Assembly (NCBI RefSeq): GCF_004136315.1
Contig: NZ_CP029562.1
Coordinates: forward strand, 5,851,501-5,915,500
DNA: 64,000 bases
Origin: Mesorhizobium sp. Pch-S
GTDB taxonomy: Bacteria > Pseudomonadota > Alphaproteobacteria > Rhizobiales > Rhizobiaceae
Reading direction: 5' to 3'
Position numbers and translations under genes: made by a program. Below are positions 1 to 8,390 of this stretch, piece by piece (positions within the stretch are counted from its first letter, which is position 1; each line of letters starts with the position of its first letter). The notes beneath the pieces were generated by a model. It was not told the DNA's origin. It was given only the letters and a program-made list of their open reading frames with translations, and ran no database searches.

Positions 1-70
1 GACCTGCACGGCATGGCTGTCTGATCCACCGGTCGGGCTGCCCAGAACGCAGCCGGTCAGCTGAACCAAA

Positions 71-94
71 AAAGGGCGCCGCAAGGCGCCCTTT
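71..94. terminator. bidirectional hairpin terminator
   Basis: A GC-rich stem GGGCGCC / GGCGCCC with a GCAA tetraloop is flanked by an A run on one side and a T run on the other, so it can stop transcription in both directions. On the minus strand it follows the BMP binding-protein gene, whose stop is at 118-120. On the plus strand a short open frame from the window edge ends with TGA at 22-24; it may be the tail of a convergent gene, but too little is visible to name it. Confidence 0.85.
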
Positions 95-117
95 TCCATT
101 TGCGGCTTGCCGCGCGC

Positions 118-1185
118 TTACTGCGGCAGCTTGTCGTCCACGCCCTTGACGTAGAAATTCATGCCGAGCAGTGTCTTGTCGTCGGCAACTTCGCCGTCCT
201 TCAGCCAGGCCGATCCATCCTGCTTGGCGACCGGACCGGTGAAGGGATTCCAGCCGTCGGCGATCTTCTTCTGAGTGGCTTCCGCCATCGCCTTCACGTC
301 ATCCGGCATGTTGGTGTAGGGCGCCATGAAGACCGCTCCGGCCTTGATGCCTTCCCAACGATCCTCCGGCTTCCAGGTACCGTCCAGCGCCTTCTCGACG
401 CGCTCGATGTAATACGGAGCCCAATCGTCGACGATCGCGGTGTATTGCGACTTCGGCGCGAACTTGATCATGTCCGAAGCCTGTCCGAAGCCATGCAGGC
501 CGCGTTCCTGTGCCACCTGCAGCGGCGCCGTGGAATCGGTGTGCTGGACGATGATGTCCGCGCCCTGGTCGAACAGTGCCTTGGCTGCGTCGGCTTCCTT
601 GCCCGGATCGAACCAGGAGTTCACCCAGACGATCTTGGCCTTGAAGTTCGGATTGATCGACTGTGCGCCGAGCATGAAGGAATTGATGCCCATCACCACT
701 TCCGGGATCGGGAAGGAGACGATGTAGCCGGCAACGCCGCTCTTGGACTGCTTGGCAGCGATCTGCCCCAGGATGTACCGGCCCTCATAGAAGCGGGCAT
801 TGTAGATACCGAGGTTCGGTGCGGTCTTGTAGCCGGTGGCGTGCTCGAACTTGATGTCCGGGAACTTGCTGGCGACCTTCACTTCGGCATCCATGAAGCC
901 GAATGAGGTGCCGAAGATGAGCTTGCAGCCCTGGCGTGCCAGACGCTCGAACGCGCGCTCGGCATCCGGGCCTTCGGCGACGTTTTCGAGATAGGCGGTC
1001 TCGACCTTGTCGCCCAGCTTCTTCTCGACCGCGAGGCGGCCCTGGTCATGCTGGTAGGAGTAGCCGAAGTCGCCCACCGGGCCGACATAGACCCAGCAGG
1101 CCTTGAACTTATCCGCGGCTTCCGCGGAGACGGCAACGGACATCGCCGCCGCCGACGTCATCAGGGCAATCAGTAGTTTTTTCAT
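118..1185 (-). CDS. BMP-family nucleoside ABC transporter substrate-binding protein
   Basis: 355-residue periplasmic binding protein of the BMP/PnrA (Med) family, which binds purine or other nucleosides and delivers them to an ABC importer. A Sec signal peptide is clear (MKKLLIALMTSAAAMSVAVS, cleavage after AEA about residue 23). The mature part opens with the family's typical CWVYVGPVGDFGYSYQHDQG stretch. The ATG at 1183-1185 has a good Shine-Dalgarno (AGAGAGG). It is the last gene of a four-gene minus-strand operon behind the ATPase and two permeases, and a terminator follows its stop. The exact nucleoside or base carried cannot be read from sequence; BMP proteins linked to this ABC layout are usually nucleoside importers. 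Confidence 0.9.
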   Translation of the reverse strand: MKKLLIALMTSAAAMSVAVSAEAADKFKACWVYVGPVGDFGYSYQHDQGRLAVEKKLGDKVETAYLENVAEGPDAERAFERLARQGCKLIFGTSFGFMDAEVKVASKFPDIKFEHATGYKTAPNLGIYNARFYEGRYILGQIAAKQSKSGVAGYIVSFPIPEVVMGINSFMLGAQSINPNFKAKIVWVNSWFDPGKEADAAKALFDQGADIIVQHTDSTAPLQVAQERGLHGFGQASDMIKFAPKSQYTAIVDDWAPYYIERVEKALDGTWKPEDRWEGIKAGAVFMAPYTNMPDDVKAMAEATQKKIADGWNPFTGPVAKQDGSAWLKDGEVADDKTLLGMNFYVKGVDDKLPQ

Positions 1186-1235
1186 GATGTTACCTCTCTG
1201 GATTAACCTTGCTATGCTTGTGTTTTTTTAGGTTG

Positions 1236-2156
1236 TCAACGATCCGGAACGAAAGCCTGTCCGAGCGAGGCCGGGGTGTTCATCATGGTCAGGCGCTTGT
1301 TGCGCGAGATGATGACGAGCACGACGATGGTGGCGAGATAAGGCAGCGACGACAGGAACTGCGAGGGTATTGGTATGCCGAAAGCCTGAGCATGCAACTG
1401 GCCGATCCAGACCGCGCCGAAGATGTAGGCGCCGGCAAGTACGCGCAGCGGCCGCCAGGACGAAAACACCACCAGGGCCAGCGCGATCCAGCCGCGGCCG
1501 GCCGTCATGTTCTCCACCCATTGCGGTGTATAGACCAGCGAGAGGTGGCCGCCGGCGAGGCCGGCGCAGGCGCCGCCGAACATCACTGCCAGATAACGGT
1601 ACTTGATGACCTGGATGCCCAGCGCATGGGCCGAGGTGTGGCTGTCGCCGATCGAGCGCAGGGTGAGCCCGGTGCGGGTCTTGAACAGGAACCAGGATAC
1701 GCCGAACACCAGCGCGATCGAGATATAGAAGATCGGGTCCTGGCCGAACAGCAATCTGCCGACCACCGGCAGGTCAGTCAGCACCGGAATGTAGAGATTG
1801 GGCAGGCGTTCGCCCGGCAGGCCGACGAAGCCGGTTCCAAGCATGCCGGACAGTCCGAGCCCGAGAAGCGTCAATGACAGGCCGGTCGCGACCTGGTTGG
1901 TGGCGAGCGACAGCGTCATCACTGCGAACAGCAGCGAGAACAGCGCACCGACCACGATGGCCGCAAGAAGGCCGATCCAGGGCGAGCCAGTGAGGAGACC
2001 GGCACCAAAGCCGGCGACAGCGCCCATCACCATCATGCCTTCGACGCCAAGGTTCAGGACGCCGGAGCGTTCGACGACCAGTTCGCCGATGGCCGCGATC
2101 AGCAGCGGCGTTGCCGCCGTGGCGATGGTCAGGAGAATGCTGACAGTCATGTCCAT
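1236..2156 (-). CDS. ABC transporter permease (nucleoside/BMP type, second permease)
   Basis: 306-residue integral membrane protein of the branched-chain amino acid/BMP permease superfamily (YufQ/NupQ-like). Hydrophobic helices run through the whole length, and the family stretch VVERSGVLNLGVEGMMVMGA lies near residues 27-46. I start it at the ATG at 2154-2156, one base after the TGA of the upstream permease, rather than at the upstream in-frame codon at 2192, because the shorter form begins directly at the first membrane helix (MDMTVSILL). It pairs with the 370-residue permease to form the heterodimeric channel of the importer. Confidence 0.88.
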   Translation of the reverse strand: MDMTVSILLTIATAATPLLIAAIGELVVERSGVLNLGVEGMMVMGAVAGFGAGLLTGSPWIGLLAAIVVGALFSLLFAVMTLSLATNQVATGLSLTLLGLGLSGMLGTGFVGLPGERLPNLYIPVLTDLPVVGRLLFGQDPIFYISIALVFGVSWFLFKTRTGLTLRSIGDSHTSAHALGIQVIKYRYLAVMFGGACAGLAGGHLSLVYTPQWVENMTAGRGWIALALVVFSSWRPLRVLAGAYIFGAVWIGQLHAQAFGIPIPSQFLSSLPYLATIVVLVIISRNKRLTMMNTPASLGQAFVPDR

Positions 2157-2157
2157 G

Positions 2158-3270
2158 TCAGTGAGCCTCTTCCAGCTTCGGCGAAGCGTCAATTTTGGGG
2201 GCTGGTGCTAGGCCGACAAGCCGGATGCGATAGTGGATCAGCGTGTCGCAGCCCAGCACGAAGAACAGCAGCATGCCCTGGAAGACGCGCGCCACCTTGT
2301 CGGAGATGCCGAGTACGCTCTGCGCCGCCTCTCCGCCGAGATAGGTCAGGCCAAGCACCAGGCCGGCAGCGACGATGCCCAGTGGGTTCAGACGGCCAAG
2401 GAAGGCGACAATGATGGCCGTGAAGCCATAGCCTGGAGAAATCGAGGGCTGCAGCTGGCCGATGGCACCGGAAACCTCGGAGATGCCGGCCAGTCCGGCG
2501 AGAGCTCCCGAAAGCATGAAAGCGAAAAAGACCAAGCGGTTGAACGAGAAGCCGGCGAACCGCCCTGCCCGCGGACTTGAGCCCAGCACGCGGATTTCAA
2601 AGCCCTTCAGCATGCGGCTCATCATGAGCCAGACCAGGACCGCGGCGACAAGCGCGAAGATGAAGCCCAGGTTGGCTCGGCCGGACATCGGCATCAGTTC
2701 AGGCAGCACGGCTGACGGGTTGAACTGCACGGTCTGCGGGAAGTTGAACCCCTTGGGGTCACGCCAGGGGCCGCGCACCAGCCAGTCGAGGAAGAGCTGC
2801 GCGACATAGACCAGCATCAGGCTGGTCAGGATCTCATTGGTGTTGAACCGGGTTTTCAGGAATGCAGGGATTGCGGCATAGGCCGCACCGCCAACCATGC
2901 CCATCAGCAGCATGAGCGGCAGCACCAGAGGGCCCTGCAGGTCCGGATAGAGCACCGGTATGACGGAACCCACGATCGCCCCGAAGACGAACTGGCCCTC
3001 GGCGCCGATGTTCCAGATGTTGGAGCGGAAGCAGACGGACAGGCCGACCGCGATCAGGATCAGCGGGGCTGCCTTGATCGCCAGCTCGTGCAGCTGCCAC
3101 ACTTCGGTGATCGGCGAAATGAAGTAGGTGTAGAAGGCCGTCAGCGGATTGATGCCGAGCAGCGCGAAGAGGATAGCGCCCGCCACTATCGTCAATCCGA
3201 AGGCGATGAAGGGCGACAGCGCCGAAAACAGCACGGAACGTTGCGGGCGCTTGACCAGTTCCAGGCGCAT
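2158..3270 (-). CDS. ABC transporter permease (nucleoside/BMP type, first permease)
   Basis: 370-residue multispanning permease, longer than its partner as is usual for the YufP/NupP-like subunit. A short basic N-terminus (MRLELVKRPQRS) precedes the first helix. The stretch SNIWNIGAEGQFVFGAIVGS around residues 84-103 is the conserved motif of this permease class. The ATG overlaps the TAA stop of the ATPase gene by one base (TAATG), so the two are translationally coupled. It acts in the inner membrane as half of the translocation pore. Confidence 0.9.
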   Translation of the reverse strand: MRLELVKRPQRSVLFSALSPFIAFGLTIVAGAILFALLGINPLTAFYTYFISPITEVWQLHELAIKAAPLILIAVGLSVCFRSNIWNIGAEGQFVFGAIVGSVIPVLYPDLQGPLVLPLMLLMGMVGGAAYAAIPAFLKTRFNTNEILTSLMLVYVAQLFLDWLVRGPWRDPKGFNFPQTVQFNPSAVLPELMPMSGRANLGFIFALVAAVLVWLMMSRMLKGFEIRVLGSSPRAGRFAGFSFNRLVFFAFMLSGALAGLAGISEVSGAIGQLQPSISPGYGFTAIIVAFLGRLNPLGIVAAGLVLGLTYLGGEAAQSVLGISDKVARVFQGMLLFFVLGCDTLIHYRIRLVGLAPAPKIDASPKLEEAH

Positions 3271-4844
3271 TACGCGGTCTCCAGCTTGTGCTCGACGTGA
3301 CCGGGTTCGGCGCCGCCCATCAGCAGGCCGATCCTTTCGAAGGTGGCTTCCGCGATAGGGATCGGCTTGGACAGTTCGCCATTGTGCATCACCGCGATGG
3401 CATCGGAAATCTCGAACAGTTCATCGAGGTCCTGGCTGATGACCAGAACCGCCGAGCCGCCACGCGCCAGTTCGATCAAGGCCTGGCGGATGTGGGCGGA
3501 AGCACCGGCATCGACACCCCAGGTCGGCTGGTTGACGATCATGACCGTCGGCTGGCGATCCAGCTCCCGGCCGACGATGAATTTCTGCAGGTTGCCCCCA
3601 GACAGCGCGGCAGCTTCCGGATCCGGCGCGCTCTTGCGCACATCCATGTTCTTGATGATGCGCTGCGCCGCTTCATAGACAGCGCCGTCCTTGACCATGC
3701 CGCCCGAGCCGACAAATGCCTTGCCGTCGGTCGCGTAGCGCGAGAGCAGCAGATTTTCCGAGAGCTTCATGCGCGGTGCCGCGCCATGCCCCAGCCGCTC
3801 TTCCGGAACGAAGGCTGCGCCCAGCAGACGACGACCAGTGATGTCGAGTTTGCCGGCGTCCTTGCCGCGGATGCGCACGGCATCGGCGCTGGTTTGCTGC
3901 ACCTCGCCGGACAACGCCTCGAAAAGTTCGCCCTGGCCGTTGCCCGCAACGCCCGCGATGCCGAGGATCTCGCCTGCTTTCACGGAAAGCCAGATGTTCT
4001 TGAGCGGCATGGAAAACGGTCCGGCGGGCTTTCGGCTCAATCCGCAGACGCTGAGCAGTTCCTGCGCGCCTTCGAGCGTGATCGGGGTTCGTTCGGCAGA
4101 TTTGACCTCGTTGCCCACCATCATGCGGGCCAGCGACGAAGCCGTTTCCTCGCGTGGGTTGCAATGGCCGACAACCTTGCCGTGGCGCAAAACCGTTGCC
4201 CGATCGCACAGGCGTTTCACTTCCTCCAGGCGGTGCGAGATGTAGAGGATCGACTTGCCTTCGGCGCGCAGCCGCTCGAGGGTTTCGAACAGCTTGTCCG
4301 CTTCCTGCGGCGTGAGCACCGACGTCGGCTCGTCGAGGATGATCAATTGTGGCGCCTGCAGCAGGCAGCGGATGATCTCGATGCGCTGGCGTTCGCCGAC
4401 GGAAAGGTCGCCGACGAGCGAGCCGGGATCCAGCGGCAGGCCGTAAGAATAGGACAGCGCCCTGGCTTTTGCGGCGATCGAGCCGATCGGCGCGCCATCG
4501 TCTAGCGAGAGAGCGATGTTTTCTGCTGCGGTCAGCGCTTCAAACAACGAAAAATGCTGGAAGACCATGCCGATGCCGAGCTTCTTTGCCACGCTCGGAC
4601 TGGTCATCCTGACCGGCTCGCCTTCCCAGCGGATTTCGCCGGAATGGGGCTCCAGCGATCCGAACAGCATCTTCACAAGTGTCGACTTGCCGGCGCCGTT
4701 CTCGCCGAGGAGCGCGTGGATCTCGCCTTTCTGGATGGTGAGGTCGACATGGTCGCACGCCGTCAGCGTGCCGAATACCTTCGTCAGCCCGCGAACCTCG
4801 AGCAGGCTCGTGGCGGCTTCTTGTGCACTCACAGTGCCTCCCAT
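3270..4844 (-). CDS. ABC transporter ATP-binding protein with two ABC domains (nucleoside/BMP type)
   Basis: 524-residue ATPase with two tandem ABC modules, as in YufO/NupO and sugar importers of the RbsA type. Domain 1 has Walker A GENGAGKST (about residues 47-55), signature LSVGERQRIEI and Walker B LIILDEPTSVLTP. Domain 2 has the degenerate Walker A GVAGNGQGE (about 300) and signature LSGGNLQKFIVGRE (about 417). It energises uptake by the two downstream permeases. The ATG at 4842-4844 is used here, but a GTG four codons later (4830-4832) has GGGAGG just upstream and may be the true start. First gene of the operon; its promoter should lie in 4845-4965. Confidence 0.92.
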   Translation of the reverse strand: MGGTVSAQEAATSLLEVRGLTKVFGTLTACDHVDLTIQKGEIHALLGENGAGKSTLVKMLFGSLEPHSGEIRWEGEPVRMTSPSVAKKLGIGMVFQHFSLFEALTAAENIALSLDDGAPIGSIAAKARALSYSYGLPLDPGSLVGDLSVGERQRIEIIRCLLQAPQLIILDEPTSVLTPQEADKLFETLERLRAEGKSILYISHRLEEVKRLCDRATVLRHGKVVGHCNPREETASSLARMMVGNEVKSAERTPITLEGAQELLSVCGLSRKPAGPFSMPLKNIWLSVKAGEILGIAGVAGNGQGELFEALSGEVQQTSADAVRIRGKDAGKLDITGRRLLGAAFVPEERLGHGAAPRMKLSENLLLSRYATDGKAFVGSGGMVKDGAVYEAAQRIIKNMDVRKSAPDPEAAALSGGNLQKFIVGRELDRQPTVMIVNQPTWGVDAGASAHIRQALIELARGGSAVLVISQDLDELFEISDAIAVMHNGELSKPIPIAEATFERIGLLMGGAEPGHVEHKLETA

Positions 4845-4965
4845 TCGGTTTTCCCGAATATGTTCTGTGTTCCCGCGATCATCGTAGGCAGCAGCGACTT
4901 AACTCCGATAGCGGCACGCAAATTGAAAGAGCTTCAAGAATTTCAGCAAAACGCCAGTTGAAGGC

Positions 4966-5943
4966 TCACGGAACAAGCACAGTCGTTCCTGTCGTCTTGC
5001 GTCCTTCAAGGTCGGCCTGGGCTCTGCCGGCGTCTTTCAAAGCATAAGTCTGGTTGATCTTTATTTCGACGACGCCCTTCGCCACGACGTCGAACAATGC
5101 CTTGGCCGACGCTTCGAGATCCTCGCGTCTGGCGTTGTAGACGAAGAGTGTCGGCCGGGTGGCGAACAGCGAACCCTTTTGCGAAAGGAGCGCGATGTTG
5201 AAAGGCGGGATCGGTCCGGATGACTGGCCGAAGCTGACAAAGGTGCCCAGCGGACGCAGACAGTCCAGCGAACCCGGGAACGTGTCCTTGCCGACCGAGT
5301 CATAGACCACATCGCATTTGCGACCATCGGTCAGTCGGGCCACTTCGGCGACGAAATCCTGCGTCCTGTAGTCGATGACATGGTCATAGCCATGTGCCTT
5401 GGCAAGCTCGGCTTTTTCCTGGGAACCGGCAGTGCCGATCACGGTGGCGCCGAGATGCTTGGCCCATTGTCCGAGGATCAGGCCGACGCCGCCGGCGGCG
5501 GCATGATAAAGGATCTTATCGCCCTGCCCGACCTTGAACGTGCGTCGCAGCAGGTATTCTGCCGTCATGCCCTTCAGCATCATGCCGGCAGCCTGTTCGT
5601 CGCTGATTCCGTCGGGGATCTTCACCACGCGGTCGGCGGCGATCACCCGCTGTTCGGCATAGGCCCCGGTATTGATCGCGTAGGCGATACGGTCGCCTTG
5701 CTTCAGCCAGCTGACGCCTTCGCCCAGTTCCAGCACCACACCGGCGGCTTCGCCGCCTGGTATAAGCGGAAGACCATTCGGGGCCGGATAGAGCCCGGTG
5801 CGAAAGTAGATATCGATGAAGTTGAGACCGATGGCCGTATGTCTGACAAGGATCTGGTCGGGACCTAGCTGGCCTGGATCGGCGTCCTCATAGACGAGGG
5901 CTTCGGGACCGCCATGGGCGTGGATGCGAACAGCCTTGCTCAT
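4966..5943 (-). CDS. NADPH:quinone oxidoreductase (zeta-crystallin-like MDR family)
   Basis: 325-residue medium-chain dehydrogenase/reductase of the quinone oxidoreductase (QOR) group, which transfers electrons from NADPH to quinones and lacks catalytic zinc. A GroES-like N-terminal half includes GLNFIDIYFRTGLYP, a QOR signature. The Rossmann half has the NADPH motif HAAAGGVGLILGQWAKHLGA (about residues 145-164). The frame stays open far upstream, but the family-typical start MSKAVRIHAHGG fixes the ATG at 5941-5943. It begins two bases after the stop of the phosphatidylcholine synthase gene, so the two are probably co-transcribed. The physiological substrate is unknown. Confidence 0.9.
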   Translation of the reverse strand: MSKAVRIHAHGGPEALVYEDADPGQLGPDQILVRHTAIGLNFIDIYFRTGLYPAPNGLPLIPGGEAAGVVLELGEGVSWLKQGDRIAYAINTGAYAEQRVIAADRVVKIPDGISDEQAAGMMLKGMTAEYLLRRTFKVGQGDKILYHAAAGGVGLILGQWAKHLGATVIGTAGSQEKAELAKAHGYDHVIDYRTQDFVAEVARLTDGRKCDVVYDSVGKDTFPGSLDCLRPLGTFVSFGQSSGPIPPFNIALLSQKGSLFATRPTLFVYNARREDLEASAKALFDVVAKGVVEIKINQTYALKDAGRAQADLEGRKTTGTTVLVP

Positions 5944-5945
5944 CT

Positions 5946-6764
5946 TCACACTTTCCTGGCGCCAAGGTTCGGGAAGAACTGCATGACGCCGCCGATACAA
6001 AACAGGTAGATGCCAGTGATGCTGATGCCGATCTTGGTGAAAAGGCTGACCTGTTCGCCCAGGACACCGATCTGATTGTAGAAACTGGCGAGGGCCGACT
6101 GCGCCAGCGCCAGCGCGCCGAAGGCGCACCAGAGCAGCGTGACGGTGAGGTTCACGGGCCGCAGCCGCACGACACGGACCGGGTGCAGGAAATTGATCGG
6201 CACGAAGGTGAGGATGCCGGCGATCACCACCACGGCGAAGGACACCCATTGCCCCGGTTCAATGACGAACAGCGTGAAGACCACCATGTTCCACACCACC
6301 GGGAACCCCTTGAAGAAGTTTTCCTTCGTCTTCATGCCGGTGTCGGCATAGTAGATCGCGCTCGACACAACGATGATCGCTGCCGACAGGAACGAAAGCC
6401 CCTCGCCCATGAAACCGCGCTGATACAGGGCGAAGGCCGGGATCAGGACGTAGGTCACGTAGTCGATGATGTTGTCGAGCAACTCGCCTGACCAGGTTGG
6501 CAGGATTTCCTTCACTTCCAGTTTGCGCGCGATCGGCCCGTCGATGCCGTCGACGAACAGGGCAAGACCAAGCCACCAGAACATCGCAGTCCAGCGTTGC
6601 TCGCTCGCCGCCACCAGCGACAGGAAAGCCAGGAACGAGCCGGATGCGGTGAGCAGGTGGACGGAGAACGCCCTCGCCTGAGGCCACGTCACCTTCTTCT
6701 TCGGACGTGGGATACGCTCGGCGATCTTTTTCGCGGTTGTCTTGTTCTTCACGGGCCCCGCCAA
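5946..6764 (-). CDS. pcs: phosphatidylcholine synthase (CDP-diacylglycerol-choline phosphatidyltransferase)
   Basis: 272-residue inner-membrane enzyme that condenses choline with CDP-diacylglycerol to give phosphatidylcholine and CMP, the one-step Pcs pathway typical of rhizobia and other host-associated alphaproteobacteria. The CDP-alcohol phosphotransferase motif is visible as DGIDGPIAR followed by GELLDNIID (about residues 71-105), the Pcs-type variant with a widened gap. About eight hydrophobic helices follow a lysine-rich N-terminus. The start overlaps the 3' end of the DUF1326 gene by 16 bases and the stop nearly abuts the quinone oxidoreductase gene. Phosphatidylcholine is needed by rhizobia for efficient symbiosis. 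Confidence 0.93.
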   Translation of the reverse strand: MAGPVKNKTTAKKIAERIPRPKKKVTWPQARAFSVHLLTASGSFLAFLSLVAASEQRWTAMFWWLGLALFVDGIDGPIARKLEVKEILPTWSGELLDNIIDYVTYVLIPAFALYQRGFMGEGLSFLSAAIIVVSSAIYYADTGMKTKENFFKGFPVVWNMVVFTLFVIEPGQWVSFAVVVIAGILTFVPINFLHPVRVVRLRPVNLTVTLLWCAFGALALAQSALASFYNQIGVLGEQVSLFTKIGISITGIYLFCIGGVMQFFPNLGARKV

Positions 6765-7363
6765 TCCAGCTTGCAGATTTCGGCCGAGCGGCCAGCGAAA
6801 TTCCAGTTTCGGCCAAAGGCACGCATGCGGCTCTTGTCGGACTTCGCGACGATGATCTCCGGCGCGATCCAGTATTCGGAGTTGCTGATCACCGTGTCCT
6901 TGCCGCGTGCCTTGCCGGGAACCGGCGTGATGGCGCCATCGATGATCTTTGGAATCTGGAAGACACGTGTGCGATCCTGCGTCTCATAGCTGATCGGTAC
7001 CTGTTCGACGCCGAGGAATTTCCCCACCAGGATCGACAGAAGTGAGGTCGTACCGCCGGCCTTGCCGGTGAAAATGCGGGTAACTGCCTTGACCGCGTGG
7101 ATCGACGCCCGCTTGTCGACGAACAGGCCCGCTGTCCAGTTGCCGCGGCTCATGTAGCCCGGGATTTCCATGATCAGGCCGAGATTCAGCCCGGAGAGAT
7201 CGACTTCGCCGAAATGACCGGCATCGATTCGAAAGCCCGCCCAGGTCTGGCAGTAACCTTCCGTCGGCGGATGGTTGCCGAGCGACAGCACGCAAGGACA
7301 AAAAACCGTGCAATTGCAGGAAAGTACAAGCTCCCCCTTCATTGCCCAGCTGTGGTCGGTCAT
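6749..7363 (-). CDS. DUF1326 domain protein with Cys-rich putative metal site
   Basis: 204-residue DUF1326-family protein of unknown biochemical role. Near the N-terminus lies CNCTVFCPC (Cys16, 18, 22, 24), a compact four-cysteine cluster that looks suited to a soft metal. No signal peptide or membrane helix is evident. I place the start at the ATG at 7361-7363 (MTDHSWAMKG), which matches the usual family start, and not at the far upstream end of the open frame, which would run into the neighbouring gene. It follows the DUF2182 gene by 17 bases; the two families often occur together. A joint metal-related role at the membrane is inference. Confidence 0.85.
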   Translation of the reverse strand: MTDHSWAMKGELVLSCNCTVFCPCVLSLGNHPPTEGYCQTWAGFRIDAGHFGEVDLSGLNLGLIMEIPGYMSRGNWTAGLFVDKRASIHAVKAVTRIFTGKAGGTTSLLSILVGKFLGVEQVPISYETQDRTRVFQIPKIIDGAITPVPGKARGKDTVISNSEYWIAPEIIVAKSDKSRMRAFGRNWNFAGRSAEICKLDWRGP

Positions 7364-7380
7364 TGCCTTGTGTCCCTCTA

Positions 7381-8298
7381 TCACAGGGACACTAATAGCA
7401 GGGCGCCGGACCATACAAGCAGTATCGCTCCGGCAATCCGGCTTGGCAGGCGGCCATTCACTTGTTTTTCTAGCAAGGCAAACAGCCCCAGCAGCACCAT
7501 CCAGAACAAATTCATGATGCCGACGGCGAACATCACCAGCATCAGCGCCCAGCAACAGCCGAGGCACCAGATTCCCTGCTCGATTCCCAGACGGAAAATG
7601 CGCTGAGGCCTGTCGCTCCAGCGGGAAAAGAGAATGGAAAACGGCCGGCGGCATTTCTTGAGGCAGGCTTCTTTCAGACCGCTGAATTGATAGAGCCCGG
7701 CCACCGCGAGCAGCATGGCGGCGATGATGCCATTGGTCGGGCCAAACGCCTGCCCGACGGGGTCCATCATCTGCAACCCCAGCGTGATGGCAGCAAAAAC
7801 CGCCGATGCCGCCAGCCAGACCGCCAGATAGCCGGCCACCAGGATCAAGGGATGCACCACCGGCTCACCCTTGATGCGGGCAGTATCGGCGATTTCGCAA
7901 TATGTGCGGATCATTGGCGCCGCGGAAGGCAGCATGGTCGCCACCGCCATCAGGAACCACATCAGGACCGAGGCAGTGAACTGACCTGTGGAAGCGGCCT
8001 GGAATGGAGCCGGCCCGACGCACAAGGCGATGAAGCGCGCCAGGAAATCAGGCAGCGGTATTGCCGGCAGATCCCGCAGCAGGCCACCACCTGGTACTGC
8101 GCCGGCAAAGCCGGCCTGTACACTGCGGACTGCCATCGCGGCGAGCAGAAGCCATGCCAGCAGCACGGCACCAACAAGGGCGGCCAGGACGATGAAACCT
8201 GGCCTTGTGCCGATGCCGGCAACAGTTCGGCCGACACGGTCGAGATGGCTGAAATCTTCGCTTTGGCCGGTCATAGGCTGAATCGCCACGTTGATCAT
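7381..8298 (-). CDS. DUF2182 integral membrane protein, predicted metal-binding
   Basis: 305-residue polytopic membrane protein of the DUF2182 family. The frame shows roughly seven to eight hydrophobic segments and the family's conserved stretches: MAVATMLPSAAPMIRTYC in the middle and GIEQGIWCLGCCWALMLVMF (cysteines near residue 241) towards the end. The family is commonly described as predicted metal-binding, but its function has not been established to my knowledge. It is the first gene of the run DUF2182-DUF1326-pcs-quinone oxidoreductase on the minus strand and is divergent from the UbiH-type gene; both promoters must lie in 8299-8390. Confidence 0.85.
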   Translation of the reverse strand: MINVAIQPMTGQSEDFSHLDRVGRTVAGIGTRPGFIVLAALVGAVLLAWLLLAAMAVRSVQAGFAGAVPGGGLLRDLPAIPLPDFLARFIALCVGPAPFQAASTGQFTASVLMWFLMAVATMLPSAAPMIRTYCEIADTARIKGEPVVHPLILVAGYLAVWLAASAVFAAITLGLQMMDPVGQAFGPTNGIIAAMLLAVAGLYQFSGLKEACLKKCRRPFSILFSRWSDRPQRIFRLGIEQGIWCLGCCWALMLVMFAVGIMNLFWMVLLGLFALLEKQVNGRLPSRIAGAILLVWSGALLLVSL

Positions 8299-8390
8299 GC
8301 AAGTCCGGCTGCACTATATGCATTGTTCATGGCAGGTCGACCGCCACCGGACACTCTCCGATCCGCCAGCAGAGAACAAAGCGAGTGCCG

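Noticed and set aside
1..60. Tail of a plus-strand gene at the left edge (stop at 22-24)
   Set aside because: Only seven codons are visible, so a gene cannot be supported; noted only with the terminator.
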